Shown here piece after piece: positions 52,109 through 64,000 of a stretch of 64,000 nt of DNA. The notes below the pieces were generated by a model that did not search any database, was not told where the DNA came from, and saw only the letters and a list, made by a program, of their open reading frames with translations. The translations under genes and the position numbers were made by a program. Source of the stretch: Climacteris rufus (lineage: Eukaryota; Chordata; Aves; Passeriformes; Climacteridae); NCBI GenBank assembly GCA_013398175.1, contig VZRZ01007409.1:43320-107319 (forward strand), read 5' to 3'. Positions within the stretch are counted from its first letter, which is position 1; every line of letters begins with the position of its first letter.

Positions 52109-53156
52109 GTAGCAATCTCTTCTCCTGAACCTGCAAAGAGGGGAAGGATTGGGGTAGAGGAGTCAGGGGTAAAAAGGATGTTGCAACTTTTTCCATGAAC
52201 AGCAAAAACAAATATCAAAGTCTACATAGACACTCACCCTGAATACAGAACACCCAAAGAAAAGCAGTAGAACATCCTTCAGTGGGAGTCCTTGAGAGGA
52301 CCTGCTTGACTATGGTATTAAAAGGGAAATGGAAGTGCATTAAGTCAGAAAACATCTGTAGAGGAAGATCTATTCTGAGAAAAAGAATGTAATAGACTAC
52401 ATAGGCATGACTCAAGGTGATATAGTCACTCACTGGATTCAGAGTCTGACTAACTGCTAATGGAGGCTTTTCAACAAAGGAGATGAATCATCTGCCCATA
52501 AGTGGGCATCTAAAATTTAAATATCTGAATCTAAAAAAATTACCCAAGACACCACTGAGATTCACAGGATAAAAAGATGTTTCCATAATGCAATCCATTT
52601 TAAGATAAGCATCTAACTGGAGCAGACAACACCCATTCTTGCTTTTGGGACTGTGAAAGGAGCTTACATTGACTGAATAAGTTTCAGATATGTAAGTAGC
52701 AGATACCTAAAGCTGGGTGTCTTAACCTGGAGGAGATGCATCTCACTGTCCCACAGAACTTGAGGTATGAAACTGAGATGGCTGTGGTAAGGCCTCTGTC
52801 ACCACTCTGTGGGAAGGTGCACATTTCTCACCACTGACAATCGGATAAATAGAAGGTGATTATGTTTCTAGATCAGATACCTGATTTAAACACTTCAAGT
52901 TAGGACTAAATATACCTTGAACATTAACTTTAGCAATCCACAAACAGACATAAAGAAAGGATTGCAGTAGTAGAAGTGACAAGTCTGAACTGGAACCCCC
53001 AGTTCCATGTACACTGATGAAAGAGGTTTGTGCCTTAGAGAGGACTTCTAAATATATAGCAAGGTAGGAATGAAATAATTTATGCATGGTTTATCAAATT
53101 TGTTCTTGGCACAAAAACATATGTCTCCAGCCAGGAGGAACTCAAAGATCACCCCC
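52109..53156. other. Unique sequence, nothing recognised
   Basis: No repeat, RNA gene or convincing exon was seen. Confidence 0.5.
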
Positions 53157-53183
53157 ATTCCCACAAGAATATCTTGTGGGAAA
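53157..53183. repeat. Perfect 12-bp inverted repeat with 3-nt spacer
   Basis: ATTCCCACAAGA (53157-53168) and TCTTGTGGGAAT (53172-53183) are exact reverse complements separated by ATA. RNA from either strand could form a 12-bp stem with a tight loop. There is no T run after it that would suggest a Pol III terminator, and the stem is far shorter than a microRNA precursor. Confidence 0.95.
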
Positions 53184-56100
53184 TAATACTAATAAAAACT
53201 AATAAAACTATTTCTTTTCTAGCCTGATGAAATTATCCTTCCTTTTCCTTTTTTGTTACTGCAATTTTACTTGCTGTCAGCATTGAGGGCAATTGTATTT
53301 GGGCTTGTTCAGGCTATAAGAACACTGCAATTACCCTTCCAAATCGATGAAAGAGGGTTCTAACCCCTGTATTTAATACAAACAGCAGACAGTGGACTTG
53401 GAATTAATTAGGCCAGGTGTTTTCCACTGAAGTCTGTCCTAAGGGTAGTCTGAAGGACTAGTAGTCAAAAAGGTGCAACAACAAACAAGTATTCAGAGTA
53501 ACTAGAATATGCAGTCAGGAAAGTTTTGAAGTTTCCCTAAATGAGTATTCCACTCCTAATGTCACAATAGTGACAAGTGTCTCAAGTTTCACTGAGAAGT
53601 GAGTTGGCTGCATTGGTATGGCCCACCTTAGCTCTCAGAAGGTGGGGTTACTTCATCCCACGCTGCTGCCACAAGAAAGTGACTTGGAGCAGGCAGATAT
53701 TAGAATGCTACAAATGGGAAACCCTTGAATAAAGCAGCTGCCATGTGTGCTGAGCAAGCATTGGTAGAGCGCAACTCTTTCAAAACAGGCTTCGGTGTTT
53801 CAGGTTTTTCCAGCTTCACATTATTTTATGCGACAGAATGCCTTTAATTAGGTTAGCAAAGGCTGAGATAATGTCTATGCTTGGCAAATGTGCTCTGCAA
53901 TGGCCTAAGGGCTTCTCTGTGGTGCTGAGTAGCTTCAGTTCCTTTGAGTGCTGAGGACTGTGCAGACTGAAACCTCTATCCTTGGCAAATGATGATTGCA
54001 TCATTAGTAAGCAGTTAATTACTTTCTCTTTTATCTTAACTGGATCATGCCTTTTTTGAAAGTTTTATACCCTTTATTTTCTCCCACTTGTCAGTTTAAG
54101 TATTGAAAACACCATGTGTTTGGGAACTCTTGAGTGCCTCCTTCCAGGGAAGCAAATACAGAAAATCTAGTATATGTTTTTTCCTTGGAGTAATCATAAA
54201 CAAAATATCTACCTGGGTTCCTGAAGAGGATGGCCTTCCTTGTGCACAAAGAATTTCCAGGTATGTGGCTTTGCTCACTTTATGTACTCACGAACAGTGT
54301 CATGTTTTCAGGAAGCAGATTAGAAAGCAGCAAAAGTAGAAAATGAAGACTGACATAACTCAAATAACATCTTTGGTTTTGGGTTTTGTTGTTTTGTTTT
54401 GTTTTGTTAATTTTAGTTCATAAAATATTGCTCTCTTCTCTCTTGCTTTCATTTTTCCTCTTTAGAAAAATACTTATGATTGGTGCAGCCTTGAAGACTA
54501 CCCTCCTTTCCACGTGTTAGATCACATAAGAATCTCAGATCACCCATACCTTTTAAAGTATGTGAACTGCATTTGACTTTAAATAGCAATATTCAACCAA
54601 CTAAAGTTATGTACCTGCCAAAATGCTCTGCTGAGTCAGACTAAGTTAGAAGAAGCATAAACCTTAAATATACTTTTCAATTTAACACAGAAAAAAAAAT
54701 AAAAATTGTGTGTGCATAAGAGGAACACATTCATGACATGCTCTTGATATGATGGATTCATTCTCCATTAAGAGCAGCAAAAAAGGTCTTTCACAAATCT
54801 TCTAATAACCATACAGCAGGACTGGTTGGAAAGTTAAACTATGGACCTTTTTCTATGATTTCGAAATCAATTAGACATTTCGGCATTCAATTTAATGAGA
54901 ATAGAAACTAGTTTTAGAGAATTATAAGATTCTTTACCTGTGTGCTCATCACAGTGAATGCATGGCAAGGAAGGTGTTAAGAATCTTTGAAATCAATATG
55001 AAATAAAGAATTCTAAGCTGTGCTGTTAAAGGATGTTTCTCCTCTGCTAACACAAGGCCTTACTCAGAGGACATGTTAGTACTGCCTGTTTTCTTCTAAC
55101 CAATATTCTATGAAGCCTGTTGTATTAGGTGACATGAAAAAGTAGTTGATTGATTGAAAATGGCTTTCTCTATCTTTAATCCTTATAAGTATTTTATACA
55201 ACTGAAGACTTGTCTCTTGACTTCCTCTAGGGCTAAGGAGAATATCAAGTGATACAAAAATCCCATTCTAAAATTTAAGAGGCTATAGAAAATAAATACT
55301 TTAACTCATACCGAGAACTTCTTGCACTGGACCAAGATCATTATAACAGCAAAAAAAAAAAGAATCATTTTTGGGGAAAAGAGGAATGGTAGGATGTTTT
55401 AATTTTACTGTGTGATTCTGCTGTTTAATATTTTCATTACACCTTTTTCTATGCTTAGCGGTGGTATGAGAGTGTGCTGATGTAATCTTAGGGTTAGGGC
55501 TGGGCAGTGTCAAGTTCTATCAGCTGATAAGAACTAAAGTCCCTAAATTGTCTTAAACCTTCACATTCCCCGGTCCTCTCACTCCCAGTGATCCATTTCA
55601 TCATCCATCTGTATTCCTTTGTCCCTCTTGTCTTACTTTTCCTATCATGCTATAAAACATTCCCTTTATTTTCCATACCGTATACCTAGTATTCCTTTGG
55701 GTCCTAAAAAGCACAGCTGGTAGCTGTGAGACAAGTTTAGGTGAAAGTTAAAGCAAAGTCCTAAAGATCTGCAGATGTAGAGGCTGCTTCATCTTACAGT
55801 ATCACAGGACCAAAGACAGAAAAAGTACAACAACCTTGCATCCATCATACTGGATAACAGGAATTTTGAACTCTGTATGGAAAAGAGCATACTACTTCTT
55901 GTAAGGTAGGTATGGATAATGGTCATATTGCAGCTGGTACATGGTAACTGTAGGAGAAGAACATTTGGAAACACCAAGTTTGGAGGATTAGACCTAGGAC
56001 CACCATTCCTTAAGGCAGCTGTGGTGTTCAACACTTACACTGATTGTTTCCAAATATGTGTAATGAGTGTTTTTTCCTTTACCCCAAAATCAGTGCCCTC

Positions 56101-58070
56101 TTAAACCTTTTCTTTCTTTAATTGAAATGCTATTTTATACATTTTAAATAAATTATTTTGTTGGAAGTGACCTTAGGAGAAATAGATGAATGAACAGAGC
56201 ATAGGTGAGATCAAAAGGGTTGTCAACCTGAATGAGGCTGAATGGCACAACTTTTACATGGATTCCTGAGTTTGTAACAAAGATAAGTGGGAGTGCACAC
56301 ACATGAAATATTCCCTTAAGATGAAAGTCAATATTACATTAACATCCCTAACATTCAGATGATGCACACAGTTTAAGAACACTTTGAAAACCATGTAATA
56401 CAGTTAACCCTTATTGTTGTAGTATAATGTCGCCCTTTAACTTCCAAGAGTAATTTAGAAATAATTTGTAATAAGGAATTCAATTGTGTGGAGCTTTTTC
56501 TTTCTTTAATCCTTTTTTTGCAGGAGACATGAAGGATCTTAGGCTCTTCTTTCTGGGATGAATTAGAGCAGTCCTTAGTTTTATATTGTTTTACTCTTGT
56601 GTAGTATCAGCATTTCAAGTATAAAGATATCCATAGAAAATTAAATTTTGCTTAAATATAGTCAACCTTGTGTGACAAATGAAAGATTTTTATCATAAGA
56701 CAAAAGAATAGTAGTAGTAGTAATAAAAAAATCTTAGAAATTATTAAGAATGCTGTAAGGGTAATTAGAGCCTAATTAGAAATAGAGATGCTATCGGTAT
56801 GATAATAGTTACCATTTTATTCATGCCAGTGCATAATTTCTCTCAGTGACACAATGTGGTTCTATCCTGAAAGCATGCACTCATAAATTGCTCACAGCAG
56901 TTAGTGGTCAGATTACTAAAATAACTGTGTTTTGTTTTCCATAACTAGTTGTCTTCTAAGTACTGATCTGATCATTTAAATTAATAATGGGGAATATTTA
57001 TGAAAATTAGCATCAGTTGCCAGAAAGTTCATTATAAGAAATAATTTACATTTGAAATAAAGTGTTAACTACATAAAACCACCTTGATATGGCAGAAATG
57101 AAGGATGCCATGGAATAAAATAGGAAAAATTGTTACAGGAAGAAATATTTGAAAATACTTTGGATGATGAGAAAAGAGTAATACATTCCTCTTTCAGTGT
57201 CTTTGTCCAACACTGATGTACAAACATCATTGCAATTTTTTAACTGTTTTTGGGTAGCAAAGTTTATCAAGACAATACATTTTTTAATTAGATATTTTAA
57301 AAAGTGATATCTGGAATGTCAGCATATGGCAGTTTAATGTTCTTATTCATCTATTAACCATAGAAGACTGACCATATTTGCTTATAGCATGAGGGATTAT
57401 GAAACTTAATTATGATTTATGAAATGATCAAGGATTCAGGAACAATCATGAAACCACCAAAGAGGAAACGCTAATCAGTCTTTCAAAGTGCCACTTGCAA
57501 ACATGGTAAATACATTCTTGAACGTAACCAGAAGATATTTATTTCCTTTTATTCCTGTTTTCATAAAAATGTTAGAAACAAATTAACATTTTTTGGCCGA
57601 TAAATTTGGCTTTAAATATAATTTTAAAAGCTCAGAGTTAATTTTATTATTTTTTTTCTATTTGATAATAAGCTCTAGGAAATCAGATTTGTTCACTTGT
57701 TAGTAAATGCTCAAATACCACCAAGAAAATATTCTCAGTAGTACAACAGATGTTGAAGGGACTAAACAACTGTTGCTCATTTTTCTAGTTCTGATTTTGC
57801 ATTTTTAGTGCAATGTGTATGCATCCTTCTGAGAAAAATATCAGTGAGTCAACTCACTCAACAAATTCCCACTTCATACCTTAAGAGTAAATGTAAAGCC
57901 ACCAGCTGAGAATTCTTCTAATTTTGAAAGTTTCAGATCCACATAATTCATGTCAGATTTTTCTTCCAACAGCAGAGAGAGGATCCTCCAAAAGTCATGC
58001 AACTTTCAGACATTATGTGGCCTGACATCACAGCCTTCAGTCTGGTTAATTTGCAAGTGAGCTTGTGCTA
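53184..58070. other. AT-rich unique sequence
   Basis: Contains a G/T-rich patch of GTTTT units (54375-54408) and short A runs (A11 at 55351-55361). No gene or transposon remnant was recognised. Confidence 0.5.
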
Positions 58071-58186
58071 GTTTGTTTTTTTTGTTGTTTTGTTTTGTTT
58101 TGTTTTGTTTTTTTGGTTGTTTTTTGGTTTTTTGGGTTTTTTTTTGGTTGGTTGGTTGGTTGGTTTTTTGTTTGGTTGGTTTTTTT
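58071..58186. repeat. 116-nt G/T-only low-complexity tract with (GGTT)n
   Basis: The plus strand has no A or C over 116 nt. It consists of GTTTT units, T runs and, at 58146-58163, five GG doublets separated by TT, with two more at 58174-58179. Such GGTT arrays can in principle fold as two-tetrad G-quadruplexes. Translated frames across it are composition artefacts. Confidence 0.95.
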
Positions 58187-58734
58187 AAAATAAGGATGCT
58201 ACATTATTATTATTTTCATTGCTATTATCTAAATCATATACTTCATACATGTTAAGATTGCATTCAAGTGAGCTCCCCCGAAGAACGATCTTTGCTTTAC
58301 TTGAAATGGATAGCCGTGGATACCTATTTATCTCGTGACTGAGAAATAAAATGGGGGATTACAATTTAGGATTTTCTGTAAAAGAGATTGCACTGCTTCA
58401 AATTCACACTCCACCACAGTTACAGCTGACTGCCTGCAATAACACTGTTCCATCTCCCAGACACACCGGGCTGCAGGGCAGACTAAACCAAAGCAGAGAC
58501 AGCTGTACTGTAAACATCTAGAACTGGGCCAGACTCCTAAATTCCCTTTATAGCCAGTGGAACGAAGCAGGATTTTTCAAGGCATGATTCACATCTATTT
58601 AAGAGAAATGTCTACAGAGTTCAAGTGTATCTCAGTCTAAAACATCGGGTTTTTCCAAGAGCCAAAGCCCTGTATCTTTAGAAAACCCACTCTTCTACCA
58701 TTTCCATTCAGCAGCCTCATCTTTTCTCCAGCCA

Positions 58735-58735
<1 letters not shown>
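58187..58735. other. Unique block between the G/T tract and the A45 run
   Basis: About 550 bp, GC-richer in 58390-58520 than its neighbours. I recognise no gene, retropseudogene or repeat. No AATAAA signal lies within 30 bp of the following A run (the nearest, AATAAA at about 58345, is nearly 400 bp away), so it does not look like a simple processed transcript. Confidence 0.45.
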
Positions 58736-58782
<47 letters not shown>

Positions 58783-58788
58783 AAAAAA
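58736..58788. repeat. A45 homopolymer, then CC and A7
   Basis: Forty-five uninterrupted A (58736-58780), then CC and seven A. It is the longest homopolymer in the window. No SINE or retropseudogene body is recognisable directly upstream on the plus strand. Confidence 0.97.
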
Positions 58789-59174
58789 ACCCAGAAGAAA
58801 TGACACAGTAACTTCCTGCCATTTGGAAGAAAATAGAAAATATTTTTGTCATTATTTCTGGTGGTTTCTATCTAAGAACTTAAACTAAACTTTCAAGCCC
58901 TCACTTCTTTATTCAAGCCTCATATTAAGTGTGAGATGGCAAATTGCATTGGCTGGCCATGGAGAACATGATTTCCTGATCACAAGTTATGGATGTAACC
59001 AGTTGCAATGGGCAGAGCTGTATTTTGGGGTAAAGTGTACATTTTCCAGAAAAAACACCAAGTCTGAAAAATCAGCCATAGATTAGATGCCTATTTTAAC
59101 AAATAGAGAATGGCTTTCTTCCTACGAAAGTATCCAGGTAGTTATGCACTGAATACGTTCGTTATAGTCACTAT
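58789..59174. other. Unique sequence, nothing recognised
   Basis: Spacer between the A45 run and the CR1 fragment. No element was seen. Confidence 0.5.
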
Positions 59175-59662
59175 ATCATAGAATCACAGAATGTTAAGGA
59201 GTTGGAATGGACCTTAAAGATCACCTTGTCCCAACTCCCTCTGCCATGTGCAGGGACACCCCCCACTAGACAAGGTTGCTCAAGGCCTTATCCAATCATC
59301 CTGACAAAAGGTCCCTCTCCAGCTTCCTGGTAGGTCCCTTCAGGTACTGGAAGTTTGCTCTGAGGTCTCCACACAACGTTCTCTTCTCCAGGATGAGCAG
59401 TCCCACCTTTTTCAGCCTGACCTCATAGGGAAAGTGCTTCAGCCCTCTTTTCAACTTCATGCTCCCCTCTGGACTTACTCCAACAGTTCCACATCCTTCT
59501 TATGCTGGGGACATCAGAACTCCAGTGGGGTCCCACAAGAGCAGAGAAGAGGGTGAGAATCCTCTCTTTTGACCTGCTGACCACACTGCTTCTGATGCAG
59601 CCCAGGATTCCATTGGCTTTCTTGGCTGTGAGCATACACTGCTGGCTCAAGTTGAATTTTTC
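59175..59662 (-). mobile_element. CR1 LINE fragment with internal deletion
   Basis: The plus strand starts TCATAGAATCACAGAATGTTAAGGAG, the reverse complement of a CR1 3' end. It continues through a GCAGGGACACC..CACTAGACAAGGTTGCTCAAGGCC block. It then jumps to ACAAAAGGTCCCTCTCCAGCTTCC, skipping roughly 130-190 bp that the copy at 1.85-2.76 kb retains (about 1965-2110 there). The left part of ORF2 (59423-59650, minus) still reads MSQQCMLTAKKANGILGCI and SRSKERILTLFSALVGPH, close to the C-terminal part of CR1 reverse transcriptase, then shifts frame. The 5' end is truncated near 59662. Confidence 0.95.
59423..59650 (-). pseudogene. CR1 ORF2 C-terminal remnant
   Basis: About 35 codons match the CR1 reverse transcriptase region downstream of the catalytic box (AKKANGILGCIRSSVVSRSK, then LFSALVGPH). 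After that the open frame leaves the family frame, which shows at least one indel. There is no catalytic box and no start. The piece lies downstream of the part preserved in the copy at 2570-2764. Confidence 0.9.
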
Positions 59663-62600
59663 ATCAAAATATATATCATTAAAAAAAAAATGTGTATTTT
59701 GAACCAGTGTTCCTCAAGATACCACTTAATAATCATACAGACATGGTCTGATACAGTCTTTTTTACTCATGCAGAAAAGACAGCACAAGATTTCTGGCCA
59801 TGAAAGAGGCTTTGTCTCAGGTAAGTTTCTTGGGGAGCTCTTGACTATTGTCACTCCTGCCCATAAACAAATATCAGCCACAAATAATTCCAAGAATTTT
59901 AGGGTTTCAGGCCAGAGATTTCTACATATCGACAGCTGCAGCTGGCAAAGGTTACCAAATATTCTCATTATTTGTTCATCAGCATTGATCATCTGGTTCC
60001 TCACCTAGAGTCACATATGCTTTTGTGAGAGTATTTGTCCTTAAGTTCCACTAACCTATTTTTAGTAATAGGCTTTTCAATGCAAGTTGAAAATTTATTC
60101 TTGGCTTTACAGTAATAACATTGACTTGAATATTTCAAAAGCCTCTAAGTAACTAAGGGAATGTATTTGAGAGTGCTTATGACCTTGAATGATGGAAATA
60201 TTTCAATCAAAATTTTAGCATAAGATTGTACAGTAAATTTCCAGGAAAAGTGACCTTTTAACAATGCTTCAACTTAATCAGCTGTAATTATTCTTCCAAG
60301 CACTTTATCACATAATACTTCTGTGGCCATCTCCTACCTTTTTTTCAGAATGTGATTTCCTGAAAAGGATGGTTTGATGCCAAAATGACATCAAGAATAT
60401 ACAGAGTGACTCTTCCAACCCACCACTCTTCATTTAAAAGAACCAAATGAGATCCTGGAACAGCTGAAACTGCAAAGCTTGGCAAATTTCCTCTGGATAT
60501 CTAAATTCAAATCTTCTTGCCTGACTTTTATTAACAGTAAAAATAAAAAAGATTAAAAAGGTCAGCTTGCTAAATATTTGCTTTGGATTCAGCACTTAAT
60601 ACTTGCAAAGTTCTTGCAATTTCTTTGGAAACTGTCCAGTAGAATGTCTCTATATCTTTTATCTAGGTTTCAAAGCTGTAGATAATGAAGAAAATCTTCT
60701 GAGTAATAATCTTAAGTAGCTACATAATGCACAACAACTGATTATTTAATTAAAGCTGTCATTGCTGCTGCACTCTATATATGCACCAAATGTACACTAA
60801 TTTGTCAGATGTATTAATTAAGAAAAGAAACAGTAAGGAAAGCCAATGCCATTTAACACATTTTATTCTTTATGTACTAATGAAGTTATATGAAACAGTT
60901 GAAGTTTCTCATGACCGAGATTGGACAATACTCATATTATTGTTGTTTTGTTCATCATCAGAATCAGTTTTTCCCCATTTTCAGTCTTCTTTGGCACACT
61001 GTCATTCTGAATTATTTTATTCCTTCCATAGCTACTGTCTGGGAGACTGTGCCAGGGTCTGTCAATAACTACTTTCTGAGAAACTGAGCGCTATCTACCT
61101 GCAGTATCACTCATGCATTCCCCTCCTTTGTTCCCTTTTATTAGCCATTCTATGAGGATATCCTCTCACCTTTTCCCTTTTGAAAGAATTCACACCAGAT
61201 CTTCTTGTTCCCTAAATCTTTCTCCTTTTTATTCTTTGTCACAGTGAGCAAACCATATCTTTCTATTTATTTAATTCTTCCCACTCTCTGTTAGAAGAAA
61301 AAAAAAAAAAAACTGATTTGGAAATCCTTTTAGGAGTCTTTTAAGAAATCTTTTAGTTGCCAGAAGAGAAAATTTTCACAGGGACATGGTTAACAAGATT
61401 TCTGTGGTTTAAGATAAAATGTCATATTTACTTCAAACCAAGAATCATGCCAATACTAGCTGCTTGGTCTGAAAAAAGGCAGAATGACTGAACACAACTG
61501 CAAGTCTGTGTTTTCTGCATTCCAAGTAAAGTATATTATCCTGGGGTTGTGACTTGGATTCTTGGATTCTCAGTTTGACCTTATTAATCACAAGGATAAT
61601 TACTGAAACCTTAAAAATCTTCACAGAATAAGAAAATTAAGATCTGATCTATTTCAATGGAAGTATACCTTCTTAGATTACTGCCCCTCAATCTTTCTTT
61701 AAATCTTGTTCATCCTTCCTCTATTAGCTGCATATTGCTCAATGCCCTGGTAAATACTTAAATAAATAGTTCTTTAGATTTTATATGTTGTTGGCTTTTC
61801 TCTCCTGGTTTATTTATCCAGTTCAGAAATAGAAAAGAGAAGTCGGGATTTCTAGGAAAGACAAAAATATATTCTATATTAAAGTAACTCAAGGAAAAAG
61901 AGAGCTAAGGGAGGGAAAATCTTCTTTACCAGAAAAATGTTTTAAACATTAAAGTAAGATTTTCTGCTCTGTGTCTCTTTGTAAAGCTCTAAGGCTCAAA
62001 GATTTTTTTTTTTCCTGGCTGTATCAATTGGTGTAATAAAGGACATTATCTCTCCTTTCAAAACTCTGTCTGCTGCAACTATTAGACTGATACAACAACT
62101 TGACTGAAACTCAGTTATGGAGAAGTAGTGCTCAGAATAGCACTTCAAGGGCAACAGAGATAGTAATGTCTGTGGCAATGTTTGCACTTTTAACCATCTT
62201 TCACAATGAAAAGCCTTCCATAGTATCAAAGTTCACATAATTCAGACATAATCATAAATTAATTACCCATGAAAAATTCTACTTAAGAGTTGCAAAAGCT
62301 GATATACATGCAAAGCATCTTTTTCAGTGAAAAATACAGGCTATATAATAAATTCACCAGTAATTTTTCTAATATCACTGTGCAAAAAGAAAGCAATCCC
62401 ATTGTCATTGAGCATAATGAACTTGTTTATTCTATATAAACTGAGAATAGACATTTCCAGTCTCATTCACCTGAGTTTTTTGAAAAATCTACTTCAGGAA
62501 AATAAGAATTGACTACATTCACAAATGTACCACAATAACAGTGGTACACCTATACAATTAACTCAAAGCAGATGTCCACAATTTAGTCAGATTAATCCCA

Positions 62601-63659
62601 CATGTAGTGACAAACGTCATCTTAGAATTATCTTTAGAATCAAATTTTCCTACTGTTTGCAAATGCCACGTTTGAATGATGGTTTAGAACAAGTTTGAAA
62701 AGCATTTCAAACAGCCCAACTGTGTAAGAGGTATATTTACAAGATTTTGCTGGTTTGGTATTATAATTAATTTCTTGCAAATAATAAGATAGAGGACGTG
62801 TGGAGTTAATTTACAGAAAGTGCAGTGTTCATTGCCTCCACTTCCACAATTAAAAAATATGTAAGAGTGAGCTATAGGGATGCCTCCAAAGGTAGTCTGA
62901 AATTACTTTGGGATATTTCTCAATATTAGAACAAGTGGATTTGTCCTCAGTATTTTCCAGGCCTCCCCAGGCTCGATGGCATGGTGCTATTGAGAGTCAC
63001 TTGGCTCCACTCCCACTGTTTAGATAGGGAAGACAGAACTGCTTTCATCAACTGTGACTTTAGACTCAGTGAGAAATATAAGAGCTGGCAGATGTCTCCA
63101 GAGAGCTATTCCACCTTCAACATCTCTGTAGTGGTTGTGTATTGTTTGCTCTCAGCTGGAGAAAATCTCTTTTGAAAAATAATAACAAGATTCATACTTG
63201 CCATAAAATGTGTTTTCCTGTTATAAAAATATTCTTATATAAATTCCTGAAGTTTCACTGCTATCTGTTCTTATATATAGCACTGCTTTATAAAGATGCT
63301 CTCAGTAACTACCAGGAAGGGTGCTCAGGTACTGTGATGAAAACTGTCAAGACTGAATACTCGGTCAGAATTTCTAACAGGCATAGTAAAAATTTCCTTT
63401 CATAGCTTTTAAAAAAGTACATTTTAAACAGCTCTAGACACTGCTGCAGTGAATGCCACATTCCCCTGTCCTTATAAATAATTTTTAAGGAACGAAATCT
63501 CTCACTCATCCTTTTTTTTTTTCCTAGCTAATACAGAATTTACTTGCAACATCACATAAATACTTTTGAATTAATGTCTGAAACAGATGAATCCTTTCAG
63601 CTTAAAACAAAGAATGACAGTTTGTGCCCAATATTCTTTCTGAAAGTTTCAGAATCCTT
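59663..63659. other. AT-rich unique sequence
   Basis: Contains an A15 run at 61298-61312 and no recognisable repeat, RNA gene or exon. Confidence 0.5.
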
Positions 63660-63815
63660 TTTATGATATAATCACAAATTATAATTGTGTCATTATGCAT
63701 AATTACTCTACACCATTACATCACATAATTAGATCAGTTGAAGTTCTAATTGCGGAGTCAGAAAGATTTGCTATAAGTATGTTTGGGATATAATTACACT
63801 AATTTCATAATTCTG
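63660..63815. other. Cluster of TAATT-type cores with an octamer-like palindrome
   Basis: Seven TAATT/AATTA-type cores fall in about 140 bp. ATTATGCATAAT at 63692-63703 is a perfect 12-bp palindrome resembling joined POU-type half sites. In AT-rich DNA such cores are common, so this is a weak pointer to a regulatory element. Confidence 0.2.
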
Positions 63816-64000
63816 GGACCCAGAGTCCAAATTTTGTAAGATGAACATTTATTTTTGTGGTTCTGTCTCACATCAGGAAAATATGAAAATGGTATTTCGG
63901 TTGTATAACAGTCCATATATGTTTTCACCAGTATGGCATTAATCTTTGTTTGTATTTCTGATGTTCTGAATTCTACTTTTATGTGTAAAGATTAGAACAT
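63816..64000. other. Right end of window, nothing recognised
   Basis: AT-rich sequence without recognisable features. Confidence 0.5.

Noticed and set aside
58073..58255. Hydrophobic Phe/Leu/Val/Trp-rich frame resembling a membrane peptide
   Set aside because: It is the direct translation of the G/T-only low-complexity tract.
58187..58780. Processed pseudogene with poly(A) tail
   Set aside because: No recognisable coding body and no AATAAA at the proper distance from the A run; kept only as a question in the findings.

Overview
The window looks like non-coding nuclear DNA from a bird: AT-rich, without recognisable genes, and carrying several 5'-truncated CR1 LINE remnants with avian-type 3' ends. 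The species cannot be told from the sequence. I find no intact protein-coding gene, no tRNA, rRNA or snRNA gene, no CRISPR array and no bacterial-type feature. The open frames present are short; the two longest (170 and 155 codons) begin at TTG and GTG, so they give only 123 and 33 codons from an ATG. The best reading is a gene desert or part of a very large intron.

Layout. Positions 1-657 are a pure A/G tract dominated by 126 perfect AAAAG units, running off the left edge. A CR1 fragment of about 0.9 kb lies at 1.85-2.76 kb (minus strand) and still encodes a readable piece of reverse transcriptase. From 2.8 to 20 kb there is AT-rich unique sequence. At 20.0-20.6 kb a GC-richer block abuts a MIR-like, tRNA-derived CORE-SINE remnant. 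At 24.7 and 25.4 kb two diverged copies of one unidentified repeat lie in direct orientation. Old CR1 3' ends lie at 27.6 kb and 42.6 kb. A compound pentanucleotide repeat at 41.98-42.10 kb reads (TTTTA)n(TTTCA)n on the minus strand. A perfect 12-bp inverted repeat with a 3-nt spacer sits at 53.16 kb. At 58.07-58.79 kb a 116-nt G/T-only tract and a 45-nt A run bracket about 550 bp of GC-richer unique DNA. Another CR1 fragment with an internal deletion lies at 59.2-59.66 kb. The remainder to 64 kb is AT-rich, with a cluster of TAATT-type cores near the right end.

All four CR1 remnants point the same way (minus strand). There is no gene set or pathway to describe. The items worth a second look are the long AAAAG array, the compound pentanucleotide locus, the MIR-like/GC-rich block, the unidentified direct-repeat pair and the perfect hairpin. 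Identities were judged by eye from known family consensus patterns; no database search was run.
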